Positions 24,562 to 32,556 of a stretch of DNA of 64,000 nucleotides are shown piece after piece. The stretch is from Pseudacidovorax sp. GTDB lineage: Bacteria; Pseudomonadota; Gammaproteobacteria; Burkholderiales; Burkholderiaceae_C. The stretch is from NCBI RefSeq assembly GCF_017991995.1, contig NZ_JAGOPN010000021.1:1-64000 (forward strand). Reading direction: 5' to 3'. Made by a program: the position numbers and the translations under genes. Numbering within the stretch: position 1 is the stretch's first letter; every line of letters begins with the position of its first letter. The notes under the pieces were generated by a model that saw only the letters and a program-made list of their open reading frames with translations, did no database searches and was not told where the DNA came from.

Positions 24562-25722
24562 ATGAGCTTGTTCAACACCACCGGCCTCACCGACGACCAG
24601 CGCATGATGCGCGAGGGCGTGCTCGACCTGCTGGGCCGCCATCTGCCCTGGGAGAAGATCCGCAAGATGGACGAGGCGCGCGAGTTCCCGCTCGAGGCCT
24701 ACGAGGCGCTGGCCGATGCCGGCTACATCGGCCTCTTCTATCCGGAAGAGCTGGGCGGCACCGGCGGCTCCTACCGCGACATCGCCATCTTCCTGGAGGC
24801 CATGGGCTACCACTACACCGGCATCGCCCAGGCCATCACCACCTCGGCCGTGTATGCGGGCATGCACATCGCCAAGTTCGGCAGTCCCGAGATGAAGAAG
24901 GACCTGGTGCCCCGCATCATCGCGGGCAAGGCCAAGCTGGCGCTGTGCATGTCGGAGCCCGGCACCGGCTCCGACGTGGCCGGCGTCAAGACCTTCGCGC
25001 AGCGCGAGGGCGACGACTACATCCTCAACGGCAACAAGGTGTGGATCACCTGCGGCCATGTGGCGGATTACTTCGTCGTCATCACCCGCACCGACCGCGA
25101 TGGCGCCAACCGGCACCAGGGCATCAGTACCTTGCTGGTCGATGCCAAGACGCCCGGCGTGACGGTGCGGCCACTTCAGATGCTGGGCCGCCGCACTTCG
25201 CACGCCAACGAGGTGTTCTTCGAGAACGTGCGCGTGCCGGCGCAGAACCTGTTCGGCGGCGAAGGCCGGGCCTGGAAGAACATCATGAGCTGCCTGGGCC
25301 TGGAGCGGCTGGGCCTGGCCGCCATCTCGGCCGGTCATTGCTTCAAGATCACCGAATACGCCCGCGACTATGCCAAGGACCGCGTGCAGTTCGGCCAGCC
25401 CATCTCGCAATTCCAGGTGATCCAGCACAAGCTGGCCGACATGCTGATCCTGTCGGAGACGGCGCGCCAGATGGTGTACCGCGCGGCCGATGTGCTCGAC
25501 TCCGGAACACCCGCGGTGACCGAAGCCTCCATCGCCAAGATCGTCGCCACCGACAACAACTTCAAGTGCGCCGACATCGGCATGCAGATCATGGGCGGCG
25601 CGGGCTACTCCATGGAATACGACATGCAGATGTTCTTCCGCGACTCGCGCGTGGGCCCCATCGGCGGCGGCACCAACGAAATCCAGCGCAACATCCTGGC
25701 CAAGCAGATGGATTTGGGCTGA
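24562..25722 (+). CDS. acyl-CoA dehydrogenase
   Basis: 386 aa from the ATG at 24562, preceded by AGGAGAAAG. FAD/substrate motifs: LCMSEPGTGSDVAGVKT (about 128-144), WITCGHVADYFVV (161-173) and the C-terminal IGGGTNEIQRNILAKQM. The usual Glu of the C-terminal YEGT motif is replaced by Gly. Glu248 in GLERL matches the alternative catalytic base of isovaleryl- and long-chain acyl-CoA dehydrogenases, so the enzyme should be active. It forms the alpha,beta-double bond of an acyl-CoA, passing electrons to ETF. It is the last gene of the 21549 operon; a terminator follows at 25744. Confidence 0.92.
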   Translation: MSLFNTTGLTDDQRMMREGVLDLLGRHLPWEKIRKMDEAREFPLEAYEALADAGYIGLFYPEELGGTGGSYRDIAIFLEAMGYHYTGIAQAITTSAVYAGMHIAKFGSPEMKKDLVPRIIAGKAKLALCMSEPGTGSDVAGVKTFAQREGDDYILNGNKVWITCGHVADYFVVITRTDRDGANRHQGISTLLVDAKTPGVTVRPLQMLGRRTSHANEVFFENVRVPAQNLFGGEGRAWKNIMSCLGLERLGLAAISAGHCFKITEYARDYAKDRVQFGQPISQFQVIQHKLADMLILSETARQMVYRAADVLDSGTPAVTEASIAKIVATDNNFKCADIGMQIMGGAGYSMEYDMQMFFRDSRVGPIGGGTNEIQRNILAKQMDLG

Positions 25723-25743
25723 TCCGGCCTCAGTCATGCAGCA

Positions 25744-25764
25744 GGGGGCGCAAGCCCCTTTTTT
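25744..25764 (+). terminator. intrinsic terminator after the acyl-CoA dehydrogenase
   Basis: Stem GGGGC (25745-25749) / GCCCC (25754-25758) with a GCAA tetraloop, followed by six T (25759-25764). It is a compact, textbook rho-independent terminator 22 bases after the stop, closing the 21549-25722 operon. Confidence 0.8.
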
Positions 25765-25812
25765 CATGAATGGCCAGACCGTCGAAGTCTGGCCATCGTT
25801 GCTCATTGATAT

Positions 25813-25823
25813 TGGTTCAACCA
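25813..25823. promoter_or_regulatory. FadR-type palindrome before the acyl-CoA dehydrogenase pair operon
   Basis: TGGTTCAACCA is a perfect TGGTnnnACCA site inside ATTGGTTCAACCAT. It is followed directly by the AT-rich CATAATAAT, a -10 candidate, and lies 51 bases before the start at 25874. The identical 11-mer recurs at 31493, 41183 and 41279. Confidence 0.75.
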
Positions 25824-25873
25824 TAATAATAGCGCCGCCCGGTTTTCGAGGCTGGAGACACCAAGAGGACGAG

Positions 25874-27037
25874 ATGGACCTGGAATTCACACCGGCGCAG
25901 CGCGCCTTCCGTGCCGAGGTACGGGCCTTCATTGAAGAGCGTCTGCCGGCGGACATCCGCGCGCGTCTGCGCGCCGGGCATCCGCCGCGCAAGCAGGACA
26001 CCGTGGCGTGGCAGCGCATCCTCAATGAGCGCGGCTGGGCGGCGCCGCATTGGCCGGCGCGCTATGGCGGCGCCGAGCTGGGGCAGATGGAGCGCCTGAT
26101 CCTCATGGACGAGCTCTACCGCGCGCCAGCACCGCTACCGCAGGTGTTCAACCTCACCATGCTCGGCCCGGTGCTGATGAAGTTCGGCACGCCGGCGCAG
26201 TGCGACCACTTTCTGCCGCGGCTCGCCAACCTCGACCTGTGGTTCTGCCAGGGCTTCTCGGAGCCGGGCGCCGGCTCGGACCTGGCCTCGCTGCGCACCC
26301 GCGCCGAGCGCCGGGGCGAGCACTATGTGGTCAACGGGCAGAAGATCTGGACCACCACTGCCCACCTCGCGGACTGGGTGTTCGCGCTGGTACGCACCGA
26401 CCCCGAGGCCCGCAAGCAGGCCGGCATCTCCTTCCTGCTGATCGACCTGAAGTCACCGGGCATCACCATCCGCCCCATCCAATCCATCGACGGCGGCCAC
26501 CATCTCAACGAGGTGTTCTTCGACGACGTGCAGGTGCCCGTGGCCAACCTGGTGGGCGAGGAGAACAAGGGCTGGGACTGCGCCAAGTTCCTGCTCGGCA
26601 ACGAACGCACCGGCATCGCCAACGTCGGGCTGTGCCGCGAGCGGCTGGACCTTGCACGCCACATGGCAGCCCAGGCGCTGCCGCAAGGTGGGCGGCTGAT
26701 CGACGATGCCGGGCTGCGCGCCGAGATGGCGGCACTCGATGCGGAGATCCGTGCACTCGAGCTGACCAACTACCGCTTCCTGCTCACCCCCGCCGAGCAG
26801 CAGGCGCTGCCGGCCTTCGCGTCGGTGCTCAAGCTCAAGGGCGTGGCTTTGCAGCAGGCGGTGAATGCGCTGCTGGCGCGGCTCGCCGGCCCGGCCGGCC
26901 TGGAGCAGCGCGAGGGCGACGAGGAACTCGTGCACGGCCCGCTGGTGCCGCGCTACTTCTACTCGCGCGCCGCCAGCATCTACGGCGGCACCAGCGAAGT
27001 GCAGAAGGACATTCTGGCCAAGGCCATCCTGGGATGA
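25874..27037 (+). CDS. acyl-CoA dehydrogenase, probably one subunit of a heteromeric pair
   Basis: 387 aa from the ATG at 25874 with AGAGGAC upstream. Motifs: CQGFSEPGAGSDLASLRT (about 122-139), KIWTTTAHLADWVFALV, EVFFDDVQVP, GNERTGIANVG and C-terminal ASIYGGTSEVQKDILAKAI. The gene 13 bases downstream is another, more divergent dehydrogenase. Adjacent unequal pairs of this kind encode alpha2beta2 enzymes such as FadE28-FadE29 in steroid side-chain catabolism. It is the first gene of an operon with a ligase, a kinase and a DUF6285 protein. Confidence 0.92.
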   Translation: MDLEFTPAQRAFRAEVRAFIEERLPADIRARLRAGHPPRKQDTVAWQRILNERGWAAPHWPARYGGAELGQMERLILMDELYRAPAPLPQVFNLTMLGPVLMKFGTPAQCDHFLPRLANLDLWFCQGFSEPGAGSDLASLRTRAERRGEHYVVNGQKIWTTTAHLADWVFALVRTDPEARKQAGISFLLIDLKSPGITIRPIQSIDGGHHLNEVFFDDVQVPVANLVGEENKGWDCAKFLLGNERTGIANVGLCRERLDLARHMAAQALPQGGRLIDDAGLRAEMAALDAEIRALELTNYRFLLTPAEQQALPAFASVLKLKGVALQQAVNALLARLAGPAGLEQREGDEELVHGPLVPRYFYSRAASIYGGTSEVQKDILAKAILG

Positions 27038-27050
27038 GGCAGGGAACCCG

Positions 27051-28187
27051 ATGAATTTCGAACTCGACGATGAACAACGCGCGCTGCAGGACAGCCTGAC
27101 GCGCCTGATGGCCGAGCGCTACGGCTTCGAGCAGCGCCGTACCCATGCCGCCAGCGAGGACGGGCAGGACCCGCAAACCTGGCAGCATCTGGCCGAGCTG
27201 GGTGTCACTGCGTTGGCGGTGCCGTCGGCCCACGGCGGCTTCGACGGTGGCGCCCGCGCCCTGCTGCCGGTGATGCAGGCCCTGGGTGGGGCCCTGTGCC
27301 TGGAGCCGCTGCTGCCCCAGGTGCTGGCTGCGACGGCGCTGCGACTGGGCGCCGATGAGGCGCTGTGCGCGGAGCTGCTGCCCGCCCTTGCCGACGGCAG
27401 CGCCTGCATCGCGTGGGCCCATGACGAAATCGCCGGCCGCCACGCGCCCTGCTGGATCGAGACCCGCGCCACGCGCCGCGTTGGAGCGTGGGTGCTCGAT
27501 GGCGCCAAGGCCCATGTGCTCGGCGCGGCCTCGGCCGGCCACGTCATCATCAGTGCCCGCACCGACGGCAGCGCGGACAGCCCGGCCGGGCGCGCCCTCT
27601 TCCTCGTCGATGCCGGTGCCCCCGGGCTGCAATGGCGCACCTACCGCATGGTGGACGACACGCCGGCCGCCGAACTGCGGCTGGCGGCCGTGCCGGCCCG
27701 TCCCCTGACCGATCCCTCCGATGGCGATGCGGGCGGCCGTGCCATCGACGGTGCGGTCGCCATGGGCATCGCGCTGGCCTGCGCCGACATGCTGGGCGCG
27801 GCGGAGACCGCCAACCGGCTCGCGGTCGACTACCTTCACACCCGCAAGCAGTTCGGCCGGGCCATCGGCGAGAACCAGGCGCTGCGTCATCGGGTGGCCG
27901 AGATGCGCGTGGATCTCGAGATGGCCCGCAGCATGGCCATGGCCGCCGCCGTCGCGGTCGACCTTCCCGAAGGCGACGAGGCGGCCCTCGACCTGCACCG
28001 TGCCAAGCTGTGCGTCGGCCGCCATGCGCGCGAGGTGGCGCATGGCGCCATCCAGCTGCACGGCGGCATCGGCATGACCGAGGAATACGCCGTCGGCCAC
28101 TGCCTGCGTCGCATCCACGTGATGGACCAGCTGTTCGGCGACAGCGGTGCCCATGCGTCGCGCCTCGCGACCGCGCTGGCGGCGTGA
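27051..28187 (+). CDS. acyl-CoA dehydrogenase-like protein, probable partner subunit
   Basis: 378 aa from the ATG at 27051, 13 bases after the previous stop. The fold is recognisable (MNFELDDEQRALQDSLTRLM; LAVDYLHTRKQFGRAIGENQ; IQLHGGIGMTEEYAVGHCLR). The middle domain lacks the clear SEPGxGSD FAD motif of its neighbour, having instead a degenerate WVLDGAKAHVLGAASAG stretch, and no C-terminal GGTxExQ motif. This asymmetry fits a non-catalytic or half-site subunit in a heterotetramer with the 25874 product. It could also act alone with an unusual specificity. Confidence 0.88.
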   Translation: MNFELDDEQRALQDSLTRLMAERYGFEQRRTHAASEDGQDPQTWQHLAELGVTALAVPSAHGGFDGGARALLPVMQALGGALCLEPLLPQVLAATALRLGADEALCAELLPALADGSACIAWAHDEIAGRHAPCWIETRATRRVGAWVLDGAKAHVLGAASAGHVIISARTDGSADSPAGRALFLVDAGAPGLQWRTYRMVDDTPAAELRLAAVPARPLTDPSDGDAGGRAIDGAVAMGIALACADMLGAAETANRLAVDYLHTRKQFGRAIGENQALRHRVAEMRVDLEMARSMAMAAAVAVDLPEGDEAALDLHRAKLCVGRHAREVAHGAIQLHGGIGMTEEYAVGHCLRRIHVMDQLFGDSGAHASRLATALAA

Positions 28188-28247
28188 CGGGCGCCGATGA
28201 CCGGTCCCGAAAGAAACATCAGAGACAACGAGCAGAGCAAGACGGCC

Positions 28248-29777
28248 ATGAACGAAGCCATGATCTATCTGGATGACCAGGGCGTGCCCCGGTCGCAGGT
28301 GCAATTGCAGGCCCGGCGCGCAGCCACCGGCATGGCCGAGCTGGGCGTTGCCGAGGGCGACTGCGTGGCGCTGCTGCTGCGCAACGACTTCGCCTTCTTC
28401 GAGGTGCAGCAGGCGGCGGCCGCCATCGGTGCCTACGCGGTTCCGCTGAACTGGCACGGCAAGACTGAGGAGCTGCTCTACGTGCTGGAGGACGCCCGCC
28501 CCAAGGTGCTGGTGGCCCATGCGGACCTGCTGGCGCCGCTGCGCGGCCGGCTGCCGGCAGGGCTCGTCGTGCGCGTGGTGCCCACGCCGCCGCAGGTGCT
28601 GGCGCGCTACGGCATCGACGACGCGCAGGCCCAACCCGCGCCGGACGACGTGCTCTGGCCGCAATGGTGCGAGCGCTTCGCGCCCTGGGATGCGCCGCCG
28701 CGGCCGAGCCGGGCCACCATGATCTACACCTCGGGCACCACCGGGCATCCCAAGGGCGTGCGGCGCCATCCCTCCACGCCTGAGCAGGCGCAGGCCTACC
28801 GGGAGATCATCGAGCGCGTGTACGGCCTCGTGCCCGGCGTGCGGGCGCTGATCACCGGCCCGCTGTACCACGCCTCGCCCAATGCCTACGGCCGCCAGGC
28901 CTTCGGTGCGGCCGAGCTGCTGGTGGTGCAGTCCAAGTTCGACGCCGAGGAAACCCTGGCGCTGATCGCCCGGCACCGGATCACCCATGCGGTGATGGTG
29001 CCCACCATGTTCGTGCGCCTGCTCAAGCTGCCGGCCGAGGTGCGCGCGCGCTACGACGTGGGCTCGCTGCAGTGGGTCACGCACACCGGCGCGCCGTGCC
29101 CGCGTGAAGTCAAGCAGGCGCTGATGGACTGGTGGGGGCCGGTGGTCTACGAGACCTACGGCGGCACCGAGGTGGGCACGGCCACGCTGTCCACGCCGCA
29201 GGACTGGCTGGCGCACCCCGGCTCGGTCGGCACCCCCACGCCGGGTACCCGCGTCGCCTTCTATGGCGAGGACGGCCGGCCGGTGCCTGAGGGCGAGATC
29301 GGCGAGATCTACATGCGCGTGTCCGCCTATCCCGACTTCACCTACCTCAACAACGACGCCAAGCGCAGCAGCGTGGAGCGTGACGGCCTGATCAGCGTGG
29401 GCGACGTCGGCTATCTCAAGGACGGCCGGCTGTACCTGTGCGACCGCCGCTCGGACATGGTGATCTTCGGCGGCACCAACGTGTATCCCGCGGAGATCGA
29501 GATGGTGCTGGCCCAGTGCCCGGGGGTGCGCGACTGCGCCGTCTTCGGCATTCCGGACGAGGACTTCGGCGAGTCGCTGGCTGCGGCCGTGGAGCGCGAG
29601 CCCGGCGCGCAGCTCGCGGAGGCGGACATCCGCCACTACCTGGAGGCCCGCCTGGCCCGCTACAAGGTGCCGCGCCGCATCGACTTCCATGCCGCCCTGC
29701 CGCGCGAGGACAGCGGCAAGATCTTCAAGCGCCGGCTGCGCGATCCCTTCTGGCAGAACACCGGCCGGCAGATCTGA
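28248..29777 (+). CDS. AMP-forming acyl-CoA synthetase (ANL superfamily)
   Basis: 509 aa from the ATG at 28248. An upstream ATG at 28197 is in frame but the 17 codons between read unlike the rest of the gene. ANL motifs: MIYTSGTTGHPKG at 158-170 (A3 phosphate loop), YETYGGTEVG (A5), a GDVGYLKDGRLYLCDRRSDM region (A7/A8 hinge, cut here), and GKIFKRRLR with the A10 Lys. It makes acyl-CoA from a free acid, ATP and CoA. The kinase start overlaps its stop. It probably provides the CoA ester for the dehydrogenase pair and kinase in this operon. Confidence 0.92.
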   Translation: MNEAMIYLDDQGVPRSQVQLQARRAATGMAELGVAEGDCVALLLRNDFAFFEVQQAAAAIGAYAVPLNWHGKTEELLYVLEDARPKVLVAHADLLAPLRGRLPAGLVVRVVPTPPQVLARYGIDDAQAQPAPDDVLWPQWCERFAPWDAPPRPSRATMIYTSGTTGHPKGVRRHPSTPEQAQAYREIIERVYGLVPGVRALITGPLYHASPNAYGRQAFGAAELLVVQSKFDAEETLALIARHRITHAVMVPTMFVRLLKLPAEVRARYDVGSLQWVTHTGAPCPREVKQALMDWWGPVVYETYGGTEVGTATLSTPQDWLAHPGSVGTPTPGTRVAFYGEDGRPVPEGEIGEIYMRVSAYPDFTYLNNDAKRSSVERDGLISVGDVGYLKDGRLYLCDRRSDMVIFGGTNVYPAEIEMVLAQCPGVRDCAVFGIPDEDFGESLAAAVEREPGAQLAEADIRHYLEARLARYKVPRRIDFHAALPREDSGKIFKRRLRDPFWQNTGRQI

Positions 29778-30802
29778 TGGCCGCGTTGCCGAGCGACGAA
29801 GTCGCGGCCGCGCTGGGCCGCGTGCTGGCACGCCGCTCCGGTTCGACCGGCGAGGTGCGCGGCCTGCAGCGGCTGACGGCCGGCGGGACCAAGGCCACCT
29901 GGTCCTTCGACTGGGCCGTGCCGGGCGCGCCGCCGCAGCCGCAGCCGCTGATCCTGCAGCAGACGCCCCCACTCGGTGCCGCCGCCGGCCAGGTGCCCAA
30001 GCTGAGCGGCCCGCAGGAGGCGGCGCTGATGCAGGCCGCGCGTGCCGCTGGTACGCCCGCGCCCGTGGTGGAGGCGGTGCTCGCGCCGGAGGACGGCCTG
30101 GGCGAGGGCTACGTCACCCGCCGCGTGGCCGGCGAGACGCTGGGCCGCCGCATCCTGCGCGGCGAGGCCTTCGCCGCTGCCCGCACCCGCATGGCGGGCC
30201 AGTGCGGCGAGATCCTCGCCACGATCCATCGCACGCCCCTCGGCGGGCTGACCTTCCTGCAGGCCTTCACCCCGGCGCAGGAGCTGGCGGCCTACCGCGC
30301 CCTGCTCGATGGCTGCGGCGTGCGCCATGCCGCGCTCGACCATGCCATGGCCTGGATCGGCCGCCATCTGCCGCCGCCGGTGGCGCCGGCGCTGGTGCAT
30401 GCCGACTTCCGCACCGGCAACCTCGTCGTCGGGCCGGACGGTGTGCGCTGTGTGCTGGACTGGGAGATCGCCCGCATCGGCGATCCCATGCAGGACCTGG
30501 GCGTGCTGTGCATGCGCACCTGGCGCTTTGGCGGCCTGGGCGAAGTGGGCGGCTTCGGCGCGCGCGAGGCGCTCTATGCCGCCTATGAGTCGGCTTCCGG
30601 GCAGCCCGTCGATCCGCAGCGGGTGCGCTTCTGGGAGGCGTTCGCCAACCTCAAGTGGGCCATCGCCTGTGCCCGTCGCGGCAGCCAGAAGCGGCCCGAC
30701 GGCCGCCCCGCCAGCCTGGAACTGGCCGCCATCGGCCGCCGCATGGAGGAGCCGCTGTGGGACTTTCTGAACCTGGTCGCGCCGCTGGAGATGGCGCCGT
30801 GA
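29777..30802 (+). CDS. APH-type phosphotransferase (LvaA / ACAD10-11 kinase-like)
   Basis: 341 aa. The start overlaps the ligase stop (TGATG). The kinase fold shows LTAGGTKATWSFDW near residues 33-46 (glycine-rich region), the catalytic loop VHADFRTGN (His208-x-Asp210...Asn215) and LDWE (Asp228) for metal. Relatives encoded beside acyl-CoA dehydrogenases phosphorylate 4-hydroxyacyl-CoA: LvaA in bacterial levulinate use and the kinase domain of human ACAD10/11. The phosphate is then eliminated. The context here (ligase, dehydrogenases, DUF6285) fits that chemistry. An antibiotic-kinase role is unlikely. Confidence 0.85.
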   Translation: MAALPSDEVAAALGRVLARRSGSTGEVRGLQRLTAGGTKATWSFDWAVPGAPPQPQPLILQQTPPLGAAAGQVPKLSGPQEAALMQAARAAGTPAPVVEAVLAPEDGLGEGYVTRRVAGETLGRRILRGEAFAAARTRMAGQCGEILATIHRTPLGGLTFLQAFTPAQELAAYRALLDGCGVRHAALDHAMAWIGRHLPPPVAPALVHADFRTGNLVVGPDGVRCVLDWEIARIGDPMQDLGVLCMRTWRFGGLGEVGGFGAREALYAAYESASGQPVDPQRVRFWEAFANLKWAIACARRGSQKRPDGRPASLELAAIGRRMEEPLWDFLNLVAPLEMAP

Positions 30803-31230
30803 GTGCTCCCTCCGCAGGCAAGGCCGAAGACCGCCCCGTGTCCACACGGGTGCCGCCCGCCGAAGTGCTGCTCGACGCGGCAGCCGACTACCTCGACCTG
30901 GAACTGCGGCCCTTGCTGGAGGGCTATCACGCCTTCCAGCTGCGGGTGTGCGTCAACGTGCTGCGGCTGGTGGCGCGCGAACTGCGCCTGGGTCCCGCGG
31001 CCGACGCGCGGGCGCGTGCCGGGCTGGCCGCGCTGCTCGGTGAGAGCGCGGCCGCAGAGGCGCGGGCGGACGCCCCGGCCCCGGACGACGCCCTGCGCGC
31101 CGAGATCGCCTCCGGCCGACTGCCGCTTGATTCGCCAGCGCTGCTGGCGCATCTGCGCGAAGGGCTGCGGGATGGGCTTGCCATCAACAACCCCCGCTGG
31201 GTGCAGCCGGGCGGCGACACCGGCGGCTAG
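30799..31230 (+). CDS. DUF6285-type protein, probable kinase partner (LvaB-like)
   Basis: 143 aa from a GTG at 30799 overlapping the kinase stop (GTGA). The chain is helical: ADYLDLELRPLLEGYHAFQL, then RVCVNVLRLVARELRLG, an acidic/Ala middle and a conserved-looking end (LREGLRDGLAINNPRWV). Small proteins of this type are found next to LvaA-like kinases, and LvaB is needed for LvaA stability in the levulinate pathway. Assignment to DUF6285 rests on sequence look and context. The stop codon lies in the left arm of the large palindrome at 31229-31392. Confidence 0.7.
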   Translation: MSAPSAGKAEDRPVSTRVPPAEVLLDAAADYLDLELRPLLEGYHAFQLRVCVNVLRLVARELRLGPAADARARAGLAALLGESAAAEARADAPAPDDALRAEIASGRLPLDSPALLAHLREGLRDGLAINNPRWVQPGGDTGG

Positions 31231-31392
31231 GGATGCTCTTCACGAATCGAGCGGCAATTGGGCGCTGCGGATCGGGATGAGCGGCGAGGCGCAAAGCGCA
31301 GCAATAGCCCGGCTACTGCGAGCAGTTGCAACGACGCGGATCGCCCGACTCCGCAGATGCCCACGGCGCGCGCGTTCGTGAAGAGCATCCCT
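31229..31392. repeat. 164-bp long palindromic element (MITE-like or large hairpin)
   Basis: Perfect 18-base inverted arms AGGGATGCTCTTCACGAA (31229-31246) and its complement (31375-31392) surround an imperfect inner palindrome. An intermediate pair GGGCGCTGCGGATCGGG / CCCGACTCCGCAGATGCCC and an inner pair GCAG..TAGCC / GGCTA..CTGC share the same centre, about 31310. No coding sequence is visible inside. It separates the DUF6285 stop from the next promoter. It could be a non-autonomous mobile element, a REP-like repeat or an RNA hairpin acting as attenuator. Copy number in the genome is not visible here. Confidence 0.7.
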
Positions 31393-31492
31393 GGGGCCTG
31401 TCAACGCCCTGCATCCGGTGTCGGCGAAGGCGCACGGGCGCCACCTTCGCGTTATTCCCGAGCGCAACACCTCACCATCCTGATAACGTAGA

Positions 31493-31503
31493 TGGTTCAA
31501 CCA
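31493..31503. promoter_or_regulatory. FadR-type palindrome before the Bug gene
   Basis: TGGTTCAACCA is a perfect TGGTnnnACCA site inside ATGGTTCAACCAAT, 18 bases before the ATG at 31522. An ATG at 31492 is formed by the operator itself and is not a plausible start. Confidence 0.7.
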
Positions 31504-31521
31504 ATCAAAGAGACGCACACC

Positions 31522-32487
31522 ATGGAATTCTCCCGGCGACAGGTGCTGGCGGCCGGCCTGGCCACCCTGGGCGGCGCCGCCACCACGGCGGCCCAGGCGC
31601 AGGGCTATCCCAACAACGTCATCCGCTTCGTCATTCCGACGCCCCCGGGGGGCGGCCACGACATCATGATGCGGCTGGTGGGCCAGAAGCTCACCGAGCG
31701 GCTGGGGCAGCCGGTGATCGTGGAGTCCAAGCCCGGCGCCACCGGTGCCATCGCGGCACAGACCGTGGCCCGGGCCGCCCCCGACGGCTACACGCTGCTG
31801 CTGGCCTACAGCGCCTTTCTCAGCAACTTGTTGCTGATGTCCAAGCCGGGTTACCGGCAGGAGGACTTCAGCACCGTGGGCATGCTCGCGCTCACGCCCA
31901 TCGCCCTGGGCATCAGCGAGAACCTCGCGGCCTCCACGCTGCGGCAGTATGTGGCGCTGGCCAAGACCCGGCCGGGGCAGCTCGCCTATGCCTCCTACGG
32001 GCAGGGCTCGGGCGGGCACTTCGTCGGCGAGCTGTTCAACGTGGCGGCCGGCATCGAGACCATCCATGTGCCCTACAAGGGCGAGGCGCCTGCGCTTCAG
32101 GACGTGATCGGCGGCCAGGTGCAGGCCGTGTGCGCCTCCATCGGCGGCACCAAGCGCTACCCGGGGCGCATCCGCACGCTGGCCGTGGCCTCGGCCGAGC
32201 GCTCGCCCAGCTATCCCGACGTGCCCACCTTTGCCGAACTCGGCTATCCCGGCGTGGACATGCCGGGCTGGGCGGCGCTGATGGCACCCGCCGGCACGCC
32301 CAAGGCCGTGGTGGACCTGCTCACGAAAGAGGTCAACGAGATCGTGCTGCTGCCCGACGTCAAGGCCAAGATTGCCGAGCTGGGCTTCGACTCGGTCGGC
32401 TGGGCGCCGGATCGCACGCACGCCTTCTTCAAGGCGCAGCTGGCGAGTTCGGAGAAGCTGGTGCGCTCGGGGCGCGTGAAGCTCTGA
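31522..32487 (+). CDS. Bug/TctC-family periplasmic substrate-binding protein
   Basis: 321 aa from the ATG at 31522, with AAAGAGACG upstream. The signal sequence begins MEFSRRQVLAAGLATLGG and runs to AQAQ, with a twin-arginine-like SRRQ that may direct Tat export. Then come YPNNVIRFVIPTPPGGG, PVIVESKPGATG and DGYTLLLA. It has its own FadR-type operator 18 bases upstream, unlike the Bug genes embedded in operons. It therefore looks like a single-gene member of the regulon. A strong hairpin follows at 32502, between it and the convergent crotonase gene. Confidence 0.9.
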   Translation: MEFSRRQVLAAGLATLGGAATTAAQAQGYPNNVIRFVIPTPPGGGHDIMMRLVGQKLTERLGQPVIVESKPGATGAIAAQTVARAAPDGYTLLLAYSAFLSNLLLMSKPGYRQEDFSTVGMLALTPIALGISENLAASTLRQYVALAKTRPGQLAYASYGQGSGGHFVGELFNVAAGIETIHVPYKGEAPALQDVIGGQVQAVCASIGGTKRYPGRIRTLAVASAERSPSYPDVPTFAELGYPGVDMPGWAALMAPAGTPKAVVDLLTKEVNEIVLLPDVKAKIAELGFDSVGWAPDRTHAFFKAQLASSEKLVRSGRVKL

Positions 32488-32501
32488 GACGAGGGGATGC
32501 G

Positions 32502-32534
32502 CAGGGCCCGAGGCCTTCGGGGCCTGGGGCCCTG
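32502..32534. terminator. strong hairpin between convergent genes, possible bidirectional terminator
   Basis: Left arm CAGGGCCCGAGGCC (32502-32515), TTCG loop, and right arm ending GGGGCCCTG at 32534; 13 of 14 pairs match. It lies between the Bug stop (32487) and crotonase stop (32557). There is no T-tract, so factor-assisted termination or transcript-end protection is as likely as intrinsic termination. Confidence 0.5.
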
Positions 32535-32556
32535 GCGCCTGCGGGCACCGCAGACC

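Noticed and set aside
26835-29972. Very long minus-strand open frame (about 1045 codons)
   Set aside because: It runs antisense across three clear enzyme genes and has the His/Ala/Gly-rich composition expected of the mirror frame of GC-biased codons.
31240-32421. Minus-strand open frame through the palindrome and Bug gene
   Set aside because: It is antisense to a clear Bug protein and passes through a hairpin element; no start signal or domain.
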